Source of the DNA: Opitutia bacterium
Lineage (GTDB): Bacteria > Verrucomicrobiota > Verrucomicrobiia > Opitutales > Opitutaceae
Direction of reading: 5' to 3'
Assembly: GCA_016187925.1 (NCBI GenBank)
Contig: JACPIS010000048.1
Span: forward strand, 55,239-119,238
Length of the DNA: 64,000 bases
Shown here: positions 54,063-64,000 of the stretch, piece by piece
How positions within the stretch are numbered: position 1 is the first letter of the stretch
Layout of the letters: every line of letters starts with the position of its first letter
Position numbers and translations under genes: made by a program
Notes under the pieces: generated by a model
Told to the model about the DNA's origin: nothing
Database searches by the model: none
The model's input: only the letters and a program-made list of their open reading frames with translations

Positions 54063-54445
54063 GGTTCGGAGCGTTTCCAGGCGTTCCAGGCCACCACCAG
54101 CCAGCCGGCGAGGAGGAAGATGCCGCCCAGCGGTGTGACGGGGCCGAGGAATTGCGGCCCACCGAGCGCGAGCCAGTAGAGGGAGCCGGAGAAAAGCAAC
54201 ACTCCCGCCAGCCAGCACCACGCGGCCTTGACGCTGGCGCCACCGTGCGAGTCGCGCCAGCCGGCGAGGGCCAGCAGCGCGACGGCGTGCAGCAGGTGGT
54301 AGAGCACGGCGGTGCGCCACGTCTCGAGCGAGCCGTGGGCCTCCAGCGTGGCCTTGAGCCCGTGGGCGCCAAAGGCACCCAGCGCCACGCCGAGCAGACC
54401 CAGCAGGCCGGCGGCGACAGTTATCCAGCGGGTGGTCGGGTTCAT
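54059..54445 (-). CDS. DUF423 family membrane protein
   Basis: A 128-residue protein with four hydrophobic helices. The pattern LGLLGVALGAFGAHGLKATL, WRTAVLYHLLHAVALLALA and a Gly-rich LFSGSLYWLALGG identifies the DUF423 family, small inner-membrane proteins of unknown role. It shares its stop bases with the TTG start of the CCA-adding enzyme gene, so both are translated together. The ATG at 54445 is used. Confidence 0.88.
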   Translation of the reverse strand: MNPTTRWITVAAGLLGLLGVALGAFGAHGLKATLEAHGSLETWRTAVLYHLLHAVALLALAGWRDSHGGASVKAAWCWLAGVLLFSGSLYWLALGGPQFLGPVTPLGGIFLLAGWLVVAWNAWKRSEP

Positions 54446-54502
54446 CGGCCATGAGTGTGTGGACAACCGCGCCGAAAACAAACACATCAATTGTCGTCCG
54501 CC

Positions 54503-55240
54503 ATGTATCGCATCGTGCTTCTGCTTCTTTTCCTGACCAGCGCCGCTTGCCTGCGGGCGTGGGACGATGAATGGCAGACGTCCGTGGACATCGGCTACAC
54601 CTCGCGCCGGGTTTTCCGCGGGGTGGGGCGCGCGGGGAGCTCGGCCGAAACCGCGCTGGGACTAAAGCGCGCCGGCTTCCGTGGCGGAGTGCGGCTGTAC
54701 GAGCCTTTTGCCGGTGGCGATCCGGGAGAAGCCGAATTGAGCGCCGGCTACGCCTTCAAACCGACCGGGCAGCTCACGATCGAGGCGGTCGCGACCCAGT
54801 TTCTTTTCTTCGCTACGCCGACGGGGGCAACCAAGCGTTCGACCGAGGCGGGGGTGGTGGCGGGTTGGGCGCTGCGCGAGGGATTGGCGTCGAGTCTGGC
54901 CTACTATCGTGATTTTCGGCTGAAAGCGGACACCGTGCAGGCGACGCTGGCCTATGAAGTGCCGCTGACGAAGCTCGGCGCTTATCTGGAGTTGAGCTTT
55001 TATGGCGGCTGGCGCCAGGCGGACGACGTCCGGCCCGATGCCGCCAGCCCGCGCGTTCGCGACGCCTACACTTATTGGGGGGCGGCCGCGCGACTGCCGT
55101 ATCGGGTGGGGGAGCATACGACCCTGGCCATGGGTGCGGACCTGGCCGGTTCGGCTAACCAAACCCCGGTTTGGGCGCCCAATGGACGGGGCGGCGGCAC
55201 GCGGGGGTGGGTGAGCCTTGCCGTAAGCTTCGACTTCTGA
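54503..55240 (+). CDS. outer-membrane beta-barrel protein
   Basis: A 245-residue exported protein. A signal peptide (1-19, AACLRA) precedes the mature part, which alternates polar and hydrophobic residues as amphipathic strands: TSVDIGYTSRRVFRGVGRAG, YAFKPTGQLTIEAVATQFLF, WALREGLASSLAYYRDF and YLELSFYGG. It ends in VSLAVSFDF with a terminal aromatic residue, the signal for outer-membrane assembly. The opening 'YTSRRVFRG' type sequence resembles small putative porins; no ligand is evident. Confidence 0.75.
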   Translation: MYRIVLLLLFLTSAACLRAWDDEWQTSVDIGYTSRRVFRGVGRAGSSAETALGLKRAGFRGGVRLYEPFAGGDPGEAELSAGYAFKPTGQLTIEAVATQFLFFATPTGATKRSTEAGVVAGWALREGLASSLAYYRDFRLKADTVQATLAYEVPLTKLGAYLELSFYGGWRQADDVRPDAASPRVRDAYTYWGAAARLPYRVGEHTTLAMGADLAGSANQTPVWAPNGRGGGTRGWVSLAVSFDF

Positions 55241-55345
55241 GGGATTAAGTCTCCCGGCGGATGCTTAAGACGAGTGGACTGAAAATGTGAAAGCTTGGGT
55301 GTTGACAGGGTAGGGCAAAACCCTTCCTTTGAGCCCCTTTCCGCA

Positions 55346-55768
55346 ATGAAAACCTATCTGGCCAAGAAAGAGACAGTCCAGCCCAAGTGGTATCTGATCG
55401 ATGCCGAGGGCAAGGTTCTGGGCCGTCTCGCCGTCAAAATCGCCAACATTCTCCGCGGCCGCAACAAGGCCACCTATACCCCGCACGTCGACACCGGCGA
55501 CTTCGTGATCGTGATCAACGCGAGCAAGATCGCCCTCACCGGCAAGAAGGAGGAGACCCGCGAGTACATGTCTTTCTCCGGCTATGTCGGCGGCGAGAAG
55601 TACCGCAAGCTCACCGACGTGCGCCGCAAGAAGCCCGAGTTCATTCTCATGCAGGCCGTCAAGGGCATGCTCCCGAAGAACCGGATCGCCCGCACGATGC
55701 TCACCAAGCTCCGGGTTTTCCCCGGCGCCGAGCACCCGCACGCCGCGCAGAATCCCACCAAACTTTAA
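55346..55768 (+). CDS. rplM: 50S ribosomal protein L13
   Basis: A 140-residue L13 with KWYLIDAEGKVLGRLAVKIA near the N-terminus, DFVIVINASKIALTGKK and VKGMLPKNRIARTMLTKLRV. Length is normal. The ATG at 55346 begins the family start MKTYLAKKE. It is followed after eight bases by rpsI, the universal bacterial pair. Confidence 0.97.
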   Translation: MKTYLAKKETVQPKWYLIDAEGKVLGRLAVKIANILRGRNKATYTPHVDTGDFVIVINASKIALTGKKEETREYMSFSGYVGGEKYRKLTDVRRKKPEFILMQAVKGMLPKNRIARTMLTKLRVFPGAEHPHAAQNPTKL

Positions 55769-55776
55769 TCTGATCC

Positions 55777-56175
55777 ATGAGCGCTGACTCCACCGTTTAT
55801 CTCGGCACCGGCCGCCGCAAGACCTCCACGGCCCGCGTGCGCCTCGTCGCCGGCTCCGGCAAACTCACGGCCAACGACCGCGACTTCGACGCCTACTTCA
55901 AGCACGACAACTTCGTGCGCCGCGCCGCGGCCCCCCTCGGCACCGCCGACGCGAAGGACAAGTTCGACGTCATCGTGAACGTGGCGGGCGGCGGCATCAG
56001 CAGCCAGGCCGGCGCGGTCGCGCACGGCATCGCCCGCGCGCTGCTGAAGTTCAACTCCGAGCTCCGCGTCACCCTGAAGAAGGCCGGTCACCTCACCCGT
56101 GACCCCCGCGAGAAAGAGCGCAAGAAGGCCGGCCAGCCCGGCGCCCGCAAGCGCTTCCAGTTCTCGAAGCGCTAA
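55777..56175 (+). CDS. rpsI: 30S ribosomal protein S9
   Basis: A 132-residue S9. It has [20 protein letters not shown] at the N-terminus, [20 protein letters not shown] in the centre and the basic tail [11 protein letters not shown] that reaches the ribosomal P site. A strong terminator follows, so the ribosomal pair is separate from the arg genes. Confidence 0.97.
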   Translation: MSADSTVYLGTGRRKTSTARVRLVAGSGKLTANDRDFDAYFKHDNFVRRAAAPLGTADAKDKFDVIVNVAGGGISSQAGAVAHGIARALLKFNSELRVTLKKAGHLTRDPREKERKKAGQPGARKRFQFSKR

Positions 56176-56203
56176 GCCTCCGGTCCACAGGTTTTCATTC
56201 ACG

Positions 56204-56232
56204 AAACGGGGTGCCTCGCGCACCCCGTTTTT
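56204..56232 (+). terminator. terminator of rplM-rpsI
   Basis: AAACGGGGTGC pairs with GCACCCCGTTT around a five-base loop, followed by T residues. Confidence 0.85.
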
Positions 56233-56277
56233 ATTTGCGGCCTCCGTCCCACTCCCCATTACTCAGCTCTCAATTAG

Positions 56278-57309
56278 ATGAAAGTCGGCATTGTCGGCGC
56301 GTCCGGTTACTCCGGCGAAGTTCTCGTCAAACTCCTCCTCTCGCATCCGCGCGTCACCCTGGCGGCGGTCACCTCGCGCCAGCACGCCGGCAAGCCGCTC
56401 TCCGCGGTCATTCCGGCGCTCCGCGGCACCGCGGCCGACACGCTGAAGTTCAGCGGCTCCGATCCGGCCGAGCTCGCGGCGCGCACCGACATCGACCTGT
56501 GGTTTCTCGCGCTGCCGCACGGCGCCGCGGCCGATTTCGCCAAGGCCCTGCTGCCGACCGGCCGCAAGGTCATCGACCTCAGCGCCGACTTCCGCGTCGC
56601 CGACCTTGCGACCTACGAAAAATATTACGGCCAGCACCACGCGCCCGAGCTGCTGCCGCAGACGCGCTTCGTCCTGCCCGAGCTGACCGATCCGTCGTGG
56701 ATGCAGTCCATCAAGCTCGCGGCCGCCCCCGGCTGCTACCCGACGAGCACGCTCGTGCCGCTCGCTCCGCTGCTCGAGGCCGGCCTCGTCACACGCGAGC
56801 ACATTGTGGTGAATTCCTTCAGCGGCGTCAGCGGCGCCGGCCGGAAGGTCGAGGAGACCTATCTCTACGTCGAGCGCGCCGAGAGCGCCAAGGCCTACGG
56901 CCTCGTCAAGCACCGCCACCTCGCCGAGATCGAGGAACAGCTCTCGCTCGCCGCGGGCGCGAAGGTCGTCATCCAGTTCAATCCGCACCTCGCCCCGATG
57001 CGCCGCGGCATCATCACGACCATCACCGTGCCCGCCGCGCCGGACGCGACGCTCGATGGCGTCTACGCCGCCTGGCGCGCAGCCTACGCCGGCCGGCCCT
57101 TCGTCTCGATCCTGCCGAGCGGCGAGACCCCGGACTCCGCCTACGTCACCGGCACGAACCGGGTGGACATTTCCGCGCTGCACGACGCGCGCACGGGCAA
57201 TTTCGTCCTCACCTCGGCCGTCGACAACCTCGTGAAGGGCGCAAGCGGCCAGGCAGTCCAGATCATGAACCTCTGGTGCGGCTTCCCCGAGACCAGCGGG
57301 TTGGTTTGA
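56278..57309 (+). CDS. argC: N-acetyl-gamma-glutamyl-phosphate reductase
   Basis: A 343-residue NADPH-dependent enzyme, third step of arginine synthesis. The Rossmann motif VGIVGASGYSGEVLVKLL is at the N-terminus; the catalytic Cys153 lies in AAAPGCYPTSTLVPL, and NPHLAPMRRGIITTI is the family signature. Length is normal for the longer form. It opens the arginine cluster argC-J-B-D-F. Confidence 0.97.
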   Translation: MKVGIVGASGYSGEVLVKLLLSHPRVTLAAVTSRQHAGKPLSAVIPALRGTAADTLKFSGSDPAELAARTDIDLWFLALPHGAAADFAKALLPTGRKVIDLSADFRVADLATYEKYYGQHHAPELLPQTRFVLPELTDPSWMQSIKLAAAPGCYPTSTLVPLAPLLEAGLVTREHIVVNSFSGVSGAGRKVEETYLYVERAESAKAYGLVKHRHLAEIEEQLSLAAGAKVVIQFNPHLAPMRRGIITTITVPAAPDATLDGVYAAWRAAYAGRPFVSILPSGETPDSAYVTGTNRVDISALHDARTGNFVLTSAVDNLVKGASGQAVQIMNLWCGFPETSGLV

Positions 57310-57336
57310 TCGCATGGCAGCCCCCATCCAGTCTAC

Positions 57337-58569
<1,233 letters not shown>

Positions 58570-58702
58570 GCGGACGCGCCGGCCGCCGGAAAAGCGGCGC
58601 GGCGCATTTTTTTAGTGAAATCCCCGCGCGTTGCCTTAACTAATTTTCCTGCACGCCCTCTCAATGACCACCGGTCACACTCCTTCCACTCACTGAGCCT
58701 CG

Positions 58703-59584
58703 ATGAATGTTGACGAGGTAATTGCCAAAGCGCGCGTGCTTCTTGAAGCCCTGCCTTACATCCAGGACTTCCGCGGCTCCACCTTCGTGGTCAAATACGG
58801 CGGCAGTTTCATGGACGATCCGGATCCGGCCGTGCGCGTGCGCGTGGCGACGGACATCGCGTTCCTCGCGGCGGTCGGCATCAACGTCGTCGTCGTGCAC
58901 GGCGGCGGCAAGGCCATCAGCAAGGCGATGGATGCTTCCGGCCTGAAGGCGAATTTCGTGAACGGCCTGCGCGTCACCGACGAGGCGACCATCGCCATCG
59001 TCAAGAAGACGCTCGACGAGATCGTGAACAAGGAAGTGTGCGACACGCTCACCTCCGTGAAGGCGCGCCCGAAGGGCCTGCCCGGCGACAGCGTGCTCGT
59101 CTGCCAGAAGCTCACGGCCGACGACGACGGCAACACCGTCGACCTCGGCTACGTCGGCGATCCGACCGAGGTGAAGGTGAAGCTCATCAAGAAGGAGATC
59201 GGCGAGGGTTTCATGCCGGTCATCTCCCCGGTGGCCGAGGGCTATGATGGCAAACCCTACAACGTGAACGCCGATACGGTGGCCGGCCGCGTGGCCAGCG
59301 CGCTCCGCGCCCGCCGCCTCGTCTACATGAGCGACGTGCCCGGCCTGCTCTCCGACCCGAAGAATCCCGACTCGCTCATCTCCACGCTCAAGGTCGGCGA
59401 AGTCGACGGCCTCAAGAAAAAGGGCGTCATCGACAAGGGCATGCGCCCGAAGGTCGCCAGCGCGGTCCGCGCGCTGCAGGAGGGCGTGCAGCGCGTGCAC
59501 TTCATCGACGGCCGCATGCCGCACAGCCTCCTGCTCGAGATTTTCACCGACAAGGGTGTGGGCACCGAAATCGTGCACGGCTGA
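58703..59584 (+). CDS. argB: acetylglutamate kinase
   Basis: A 293-residue amino-acid kinase. Lys31 in [13 protein letters not shown] binds ATP phosphates and [12 protein letters not shown] holds the substrate Gly loop. The N-terminal helix ([19 protein letters not shown]) and 293-residue length fit the hexameric, arginine-inhibited type. It is 133 bases from argJ, with possible promoter bases (TTAACTAAT) around 58636. Confidence 0.96.
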   Translation: MNVDEVIAKARVLLEALPYIQDFRGSTFVVKYGGSFMDDPDPAVRVRVATDIAFLAAVGINVVVVHGGGKAISKAMDASGLKANFVNGLRVTDEATIAIVKKTLDEIVNKEVCDTLTSVKARPKGLPGDSVLVCQKLTADDDGNTVDLGYVGDPTEVKVKLIKKEIGEGFMPVISPVAEGYDGKPYNVNADTVAGRVASALRARRLVYMSDVPGLLSDPKNPDSLISTLKVGEVDGLKKKGVIDKGMRPKVASAVRALQEGVQRVHFIDGRMPHSLLLEIFTDKGVGTEIVHG

Positions 59585-59654
59585 GCCGGCTCCCGCGCAT
59601 TGTGCGCGTGCAATTTTTTCCGGCCAAACTAAGCTGCCGCCCTTCGCTTTTCCC

Positions 59655-60878
59655 ATGAACCAGCCGACCATCGTCCGCACCAACACCGCCGAGCTCTACG
59701 ACGCGTATGTGATGAAGAGCTACAACCGAGCGCCGCTCACGCTGGTGCGTGGACAGGGCGTGTCGGTCTGGGACGACACCGGCCGGGAGTTCCTCGACTT
59801 CGCGTCGGGCGTCGCGGTGAACGCGCTCGGGCACTGCCACCCCGTCTGGGTGGAGGCGATCCGCCGGCAGGCGGGCGAGCTCATCCACACGAGCAATCTC
59901 TATCGCAACCCCAACCAGGGCGAGCTGGCGCGCCGGCTCGTGCAGCAGGCCGGCCCCGGCCGCGTCTTCTTCTGCAACTCCGGCGCCGAGGCCAACGAAG
60001 GCCTGCTCAAGCTCGCGCGGCTGCACGGCATCCGCAAGTCGGGCGAAGAGGGCAAGTGCTACAAGGTCATCTGCGCGAAGATGGCGTTCCACGGCCGCAC
60101 GTTCGGCGGCATGAGCGCGACGCCGCAGGAGAAGGTGCAGAAGGGTTTCCGCCCGCTGCTCTCCGGCTTTGCCTTCGGCGAGCTGAACAATCTGCAGAGC
60201 TTCGCCGACCTCGTGGACGAGAGCACCGCGGCCATCTTCGTCGAGACGATCCAGGGCGAGGGCGGCGTCACACCCTGTACGGACGAGTTTCTCTGGGGTC
60301 TGCGCCAGCTGTGCGACAAGCACAACCTGCTGCTCATGCTCGACGAGGTGCAGTGCGGCATCGGCCGCGCGGGCACGTTCTTCGCCTTCCAGCACAGCGG
60401 CGTGCGCGCCGACGCCATCGGCATGGCCAAGGGCCTCGGCGGCGGCTACCCGATCGGCGCCATCTGGGCGGCGGAGAAACACGCCGAGCTGTTCACGCCG
60501 GGTTCGCACGGCTCCACGTTTGGCGGCACGCCTCTGGCGTGCGCGGCCTCGCTGGCCGTGCTTGATGTCATCGAGCGCGACAAGCTGCTGCAAAAGGTGC
60601 AGACCAACGGCGCGGCCTGGAAGGGTCTGCTGGAGAAGCTGGTGACCGAGTTCCCCAAGCAGGTGAAGACCGTCACGGGCCGCGGCTACATGCTCGGCCT
60701 CGTGCTCCACAGCGAACCGGGCCCGTATGTGGCCGCGTTGCGCGACGGCGGCCTGCTCTGTCCGGTGGCCGGCGGCAACACCGTGCGCCTGCTCCCGCCG
60801 CTGATCGCCACGATGGAAAACCTCAACCAGGCGACCGAGATCATCCGGGGTGTCCTGAAGAAAAAGGAGACCGCCTGA
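59655..60878 (+). CDS. argD: acetylornithine aminotransferase
   Basis: A 407-residue PLP-dependent class III aminotransferase. FCNSGAEANEGLLKLAR binds PLP phosphate, FVETIQGEGGVTPC and LDEVQCGIGRAG are the cofactor ring and Asp motifs, and Lys259 in AIGMAKGLGGGYPIGA is the Schiff-base Lys. The ATG at 59655 starts the normal N-terminus. argF begins two bases after its stop. Confidence 0.95.
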   Translation: MNQPTIVRTNTAELYDAYVMKSYNRAPLTLVRGQGVSVWDDTGREFLDFASGVAVNALGHCHPVWVEAIRRQAGELIHTSNLYRNPNQGELARRLVQQAGPGRVFFCNSGAEANEGLLKLARLHGIRKSGEEGKCYKVICAKMAFHGRTFGGMSATPQEKVQKGFRPLLSGFAFGELNNLQSFADLVDESTAAIFVETIQGEGGVTPCTDEFLWGLRQLCDKHNLLLMLDEVQCGIGRAGTFFAFQHSGVRADAIGMAKGLGGGYPIGAIWAAEKHAELFTPGSHGSTFGGTPLACAASLAVLDVIERDKLLQKVQTNGAAWKGLLEKLVTEFPKQVKTVTGRGYMLGLVLHSEPGPYVAALRDGGLLCPVAGGNTVRLLPPLIATMENLNQATEIIRGVLKKKETA

Positions 60879-60879
60879 C

Positions 60880-61824
60880 ATGCCGACACGCCATTTCCTC
60901 AAAGACACGGATTTTTCCGCCGCGGAGGTCGCGCCGATCTTCACCCTCGCCGCGCGCCTGAAGCGCGAGCGCGGCACGCACGAGAAGCCGCTGGCCGGCC
61001 AGACGTGGGCGCTGATCTTTTCGAAGAGCAGCACGCGCACGCGCGTCTCGTTCGAGGTCGGCATCCACGAACTCGGCGGCAATCCGCTTTTCCTCAACCG
61101 CAACGACATCCAGATCGGCCGCGGCGAATCCGTGGAGGACACCGCCAAGGTGCTCTCGCGTTTCGTGCACGGCCTGGTTGTGCGCACATACGAGCAGAGC
61201 GAGGTTGAGCGCCTGGCCGCCGCGGGCTCGGTCCCGGTCGTCAACGCCCTGACGGATTTCCTGCATCCCTGCCAGATCTACACCGATGCTTTCACGATGG
61301 CCGAGCGCTGGGCGCAGGGCGGCGACCTGCTCGCCTCGCTCAAGGGGCGCAAGATCGCGTTCCTCGGCGACACGGCGTGCAACATGGCCTACTCGTGGAT
61401 CCTGGGCGCGGCGCTCTTCGACATGAAGATCAGCCTCGCCGGCCCGCAGGAGTTCGCTCCCGGCGCGGACATCGACGCGCAGCTGAAGAAGGACGGCCTG
61501 CCGCAGAACTACCATTTCACCACCGATCCGTTCGAGGCGGTGAAGGACGCCGACGTGGTCTACACCGACGTGTGGGTGAGCATGGGCAAGGAGGAGGAGA
61601 CGAAGGAGCGCATCCGCGTGATGTCGCCCTATCAGGTCACGGCCAAGCTCTTTGCCGCCGCGAAATCCGATGCGCTTTTCATGCACTGCCTGCCGGCGCA
61701 CGCCGGCGAGGAGGTGGAGCAGGCGGTGCTCGACAATCCGCGCTGCATCATCTTCGACGAGGCGGAAAACCGGCTGCACGTGCAGAAGGCCATCATGGCC
61801 ACGTTGGCGCGAGCGCGCGGTTGA
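60880..61824 (+). CDS. argF: ornithine carbamoyltransferase
   Basis: A 314-residue enzyme forming citrulline from ornithine and carbamoyl phosphate. The carbamoyl phosphate loop SKSSTRTRVSFEVG (49-62) and the ornithine site FMHCLPAHAG with Cys270 are intact, as is DFLHPCQIYTDAFT. Its start is one base after argD, showing co-translation. The next arg gene, argG, lies beyond a prepilin gene on the other strand. Confidence 0.96.
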   Translation: MPTRHFLKDTDFSAAEVAPIFTLAARLKRERGTHEKPLAGQTWALIFSKSSTRTRVSFEVGIHELGGNPLFLNRNDIQIGRGESVEDTAKVLSRFVHGLVVRTYEQSEVERLAAAGSVPVVNALTDFLHPCQIYTDAFTMAERWAQGGDLLASLKGRKIAFLGDTACNMAYSWILGAALFDMKISLAGPQEFAPGADIDAQLKKDGLPQNYHFTTDPFEAVKDADVVYTDVWVSMGKEEETKERIRVMSPYQVTAKLFAAAKSDALFMHCLPAHAGEEVEQAVLDNPRCIIFDEAENRLHVQKAIMATLARARG

Positions 61825-61827
61825 GCT

Positions 61828-62319
61828 CTAGCGTTCGATCACGTACATCACTCGCGAGGACGAGACTTTCTGGAAAATCCCCGTGGCGAGGTTGCCGTTA
61901 TCGAGCTTCGCGTCGATTTCCGTCAGCTGATCGTCGTCGCAGGTGAAGCTGGAGATGGAGACGCCGGCGGTGAATCCCGAGATATTCTTGTCCCAGTTCC
62001 AACGGCCGCCGATTGCGGTCACGCCTTGCCAGGCGGCGGCATTGAAATCGCCCGCCATGGAGAAAGGCGCCGAGGGGATGACGCCCGGACCGGCGTTGTT
62101 GGGCCACGTGCCATGCTGCATGTTGTAGGTTTCGAACGCCTGCACAAAGACGCGAAAATCATTTATCACCCGTGTGCTCCGGGAGGCGCGTTGGATGCGT
62201 TGAAACGCCGGGATCGCGAGGGCCGCCAAGAGTCCGATGATCACCACCACAACCATGATTTCAACCAGCGTGAATCCGCGTGGAGAACGGCCGACCGCCA
62301 GTGGCTGCGCGGGGCTCAT
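61828..62319 (-). CDS. prepilin (GspG/PilA-type N-terminus) between argF and argG
   Basis: A 163-residue prepilin with leader SPRGFTLVEIMVVVVIIGLL: Gly-Phe cleavage and Glu at +5, followed by the long helix. The exported part has FVQAFETYNMQHGTWPNN, a phrase seen in type II secretion and pilin-like proteins of this phylum, and ends in the strand SSRVMYVIER. It is transcribed against the arg genes, with its stop just four bases from argF. The open frame upstream is an argG shadow. Likely a structural subunit of a pseudopilus or pilus-like fibre. Confidence 0.85.
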   Translation of the reverse strand: MSPAQPLAVGRSPRGFTLVEIMVVVVIIGLLAALAIPAFQRIQRASRSTRVINDFRVFVQAFETYNMQHGTWPNNAGPGVIPSAPFSMAGDFNAAAWQGVTAIGGRWNWDKNISGFTAGVSISSFTCDDDQLTEIDAKLDNGNLATGIFQKVSSSRVMYVIER

Positions 62320-62442
62320 GGGGAGTGGGCTGACTATGCGTTTTTTGCCCCCGGGGGCAATGACCGAAAGGTGAACCGCGCGTAAATGGCGGATTTTTCC
62401 TTTGCGGGCCGGGCCGCGGCCGGCACACACTCCGGTTTTACC

Positions 62443-63669
62443 ATGAAGATCGTGCTCGCATACTCGGGAGGCCTCGACACCTCCGTCATCGTCAAGTGGC
62501 TGAAGCAAACGTACGATGCAGAGATCGTTACGTTTGCCGCGGACATCGGCCAAGAGGAAGAACTGAAGGGCTTGCCGGCCAAGGCGCGAAAAACCGGAGC
62601 CGCCAAGCACTACACGCTCGATCTCGTGGAGGAGTTCGCGCGCGACTTCATTTACCCGATGATCCGGGCCAACGCGATCTACGAGGGCCAGTATTATCTC
62701 GGCACCTCCATCGCCCGCCCGCTCATCGCCAAGGCGCAGATCGACATCGCGCGCAAGGAAAAGGCCGACACCGTCGCGCACGGCGCCACCGGCAAGGGCA
62801 ACGACCAGTGCCGCTTCGAGCTCACCTACATGGCGCTTGCGCCGCAGCTGCAGATCGTCGCCCCGTGGAAAATCGACGAGTTCCGCACCGAGTTCCCCGG
62901 TCGCGCCGAGATGATCGAGTATTGCAAGGCGAACAAGATTCCCGTCGAGGCCTCGCTCAAGAAGCCGTATTCGATGGACCGCAATCTCCTCCACATCTCC
63001 TACGAGGCGGGCATCCTCGAGGATCCGTGGTTCGATCCGACCACCAAGGCCAACAAAGGCATGTTCAAGCTCTCCGTCTCGCCCGAGGACGCGCCGAACA
63101 AGGCCGAGTACGTCGAGCTCACCTTCGAGAAAGGCAACTGCGTCGCGGTGAACGGCCAGAAGCTTTCGCCCGCCGGCGTGCTCAAGACGCTCAATAAGCT
63201 CGGCGGCAAGCACGGCATCGGCCGCGTCGACCTCGTCGAGAACCGCTTCGTCGGCATGAAGTCCCGCGGCGTGTACGAGACCCCGGGCGGCACCATCCTC
63301 ATGCACGGCCATCGCCAGATCGAGTCGCTCACGATGGACCGCGAGGTCATGCACCTGCGCGACTCGCTCATCCCGAAGTACGCCGAGCTGGTCTACTACG
63401 GGTTCTGGTTCGCCCCCGAGCGCGAGGCGCTGCAGGCGCTCGTCGACGAGTCGCAGAAGCACGTCAGCGGCACCGTCCGCCTCAAGCTCTACAAGGGCAA
63501 CGTCATCACCTGCGGCCGCAAGTCGAAGTACTCGCTCTACGACATGAAGATCGCGTCGATGGAGGGCGTGAAGAGCTGGTACAACCAGACCGACGCCACC
63601 GGCTTCATCCGCCTCAACGGTCTGCGGCTCCGCGCGCGCTACTACGCGCAGGGCGGCCCGAAGGCCTGA
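62443..63669 (+). CDS. argG: argininosuccinate synthase
   Basis: A 408-residue enzyme joining citrulline and aspartate with ATP. The ATP-loop [15 protein letters not shown] is at 6-20; [34 protein letters not shown] and [11 protein letters not shown] are family signatures. The ATG at 62443 starts the fold. No argH was found in the window, so the final lyase must be elsewhere. Confidence 0.97.
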   Translation: MKIVLAYSGGLDTSVIVKWLKQTYDAEIVTFAADIGQEEELKGLPAKARKTGAAKHYTLDLVEEFARDFIYPMIRANAIYEGQYYLGTSIARPLIAKAQIDIARKEKADTVAHGATGKGNDQCRFELTYMALAPQLQIVAPWKIDEFRTEFPGRAEMIEYCKANKIPVEASLKKPYSMDRNLLHISYEAGILEDPWFDPTTKANKGMFKLSVSPEDAPNKAEYVELTFEKGNCVAVNGQKLSPAGVLKTLNKLGGKHGIGRVDLVENRFVGMKSRGVYETPGGTILMHGHRQIESLTMDREVMHLRDSLIPKYAELVYYGFWFAPEREALQALVDESQKHVSGTVRLKLYKGNVITCGRKSKYSLYDMKIASMEGVKSWYNQTDATGFIRLNGLRLRARYYAQGGPKA

Positions 63670-63694
63670 GCGGTCGGCAGTTTTTTCTCCCGCG

Positions 63695-63721
63695 AAGCGG
63701 CGCCATCCGGCGCCGCTTTTT
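63695..63721 (+). terminator. terminator of argG
   Basis: AAGCGGCGCC and GGCGCCGCTT form a 10-bp stem around ATCC, followed by T residues. Confidence 0.85.
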
Positions 63722-63799
63722 GTTGATTGGGATGCGCGCCAGCGCCGTTCGTCGCGGGTCGCTCGCCGCCGCCGGGCGGAGGCGCATTGTGCGTCGATC

Positions 63800-63919
63800 A
63801 TGAAACGCACGCTTCCGCTCCTGCTGAGTCTCCTGGTGGTTGGTTGGGTAACCGCACCGGAGTTGTGTCCGTCAAGTTCTGCAAAAGTGGATCGGTGGTT
63901 TGGTGGCTTGGCGGGATAA
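63800..63919 (+). pseudogene. 5' fragment of a secreted-protein gene, apparently interrupted
   Basis: The ATG opens a clear signal peptide, MKRTLPLLLSLLVVGWVTA, but the frame ends after 39 codons in sequence that looks unlike the rest of the genome (a TGTGTCCGTCAAGTTCTGC-type stretch from about 63862). The reading is that an insertion element entered just after the signal peptide. It could also be a tiny secreted peptide, but this is less likely. Confidence 0.4.
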
Positions 63920-64000
63920 AGAGGTTTATGGGATGGGGTGCAGGGGAAGGGGCGTCAGCCCCTTCCCCGCTCTGGATGGGATTAGGCGGCTTGGGGTTGA
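63862..64000. mobile_element. probable end of an insertion sequence (partial)
   Basis: From about 63862 the sequence changes character: a terminal-repeat-like TGTGTCCGTCAAGTTCTGC, an AT/GT-rich stretch, a strong hairpin at 63943-63968, and on the minus strand a frame ending QPQAA-stop at 63982. This is the order expected at the 3' end of a transposase gene read leftwards. The family cannot be assigned and the rest lies outside the window. Confidence 0.35.
63943..63968. terminator. strong hairpin, possible terminator within the element
   Basis: GGGGAAGGGGC (63943-63953) and GCCCCTTCCCC (63958-63968) form a perfect 11-bp stem around GTCA. No clear T run follows on either strand. Confidence 0.4.

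Overview
The window looks like chromosome of a high-GC Verrucomicrobiota, most likely the Opitutaceae (inference, no search run). The clues are TonB-dependent receptors sharing the N-terminal motif VKLEKFxVTGS, a PEP-CTERM protein built from autotransporter-type beta-strand repeats, clusters of minor prepilins, a GTP-type PEP carboxykinase and weak use of Shine-Dalgarno sites. Genes are densely packed, often with 4-bp ATGA/GTGA overlaps.

Layout. 1-1220: end of an ABC permease and a secreted DUF3299 protein. 1355-10451 (minus): two tandem copies of a sensor kinase / PilV-like / PilW-like / PilX-like module, with only one response regulator between them. 10754-17620: ACT-domain protein, CDF metal transporter, a 54-aa membrane protein, pckG, a secreted unknown, an HDOD protein and a Cys-rich membrane/TPR-like protein. 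17627-22135 (minus): a giant PEP-CTERM lectin/beta-strand-repeat surface protein. 22480-24590: DUF485 plus acetate-type sodium symporter. 24602-26205: a visibly lower-GC island with a 68-aa protein and a ClpP-fold protease that carries a large insertion; it abuts a foreign-looking remnant of a putA 3' end. 26206-35028: PutA, a racemase-like protein lacking one catalytic Cys, an ECF sigma operon with a bactofilin/RDD membrane protein, and purEK. 35088-37901 (minus): an NTF2-like secreted protein, fumarylacetoacetase and its partner.

38008-51580: a nutrient-scavenging locus in which two paralogous secreted S9 peptidases bracket three TonB-dependent receptors; peptide capture and hydrolysis is the natural reading. 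51689-55240: transaldolase, CCA-adding enzyme, DUF423 and an outer-membrane barrel. 55346-63669: rplM-rpsI followed by argC-J-B-D-F and argG, an almost complete arginine pathway using ArgJ acetyl recycling, interrupted by one prepilin gene on the other strand. The window ends in what looks like a secreted-protein gene cut by an insertion element.

The best candidates for undescribed biology are the two-gene ClpP-fold island with its operator-like palindrome, and the duplicated kinase/minor-pilin module sharing one regulator. No tRNA, rRNA or CRISPR array was seen.
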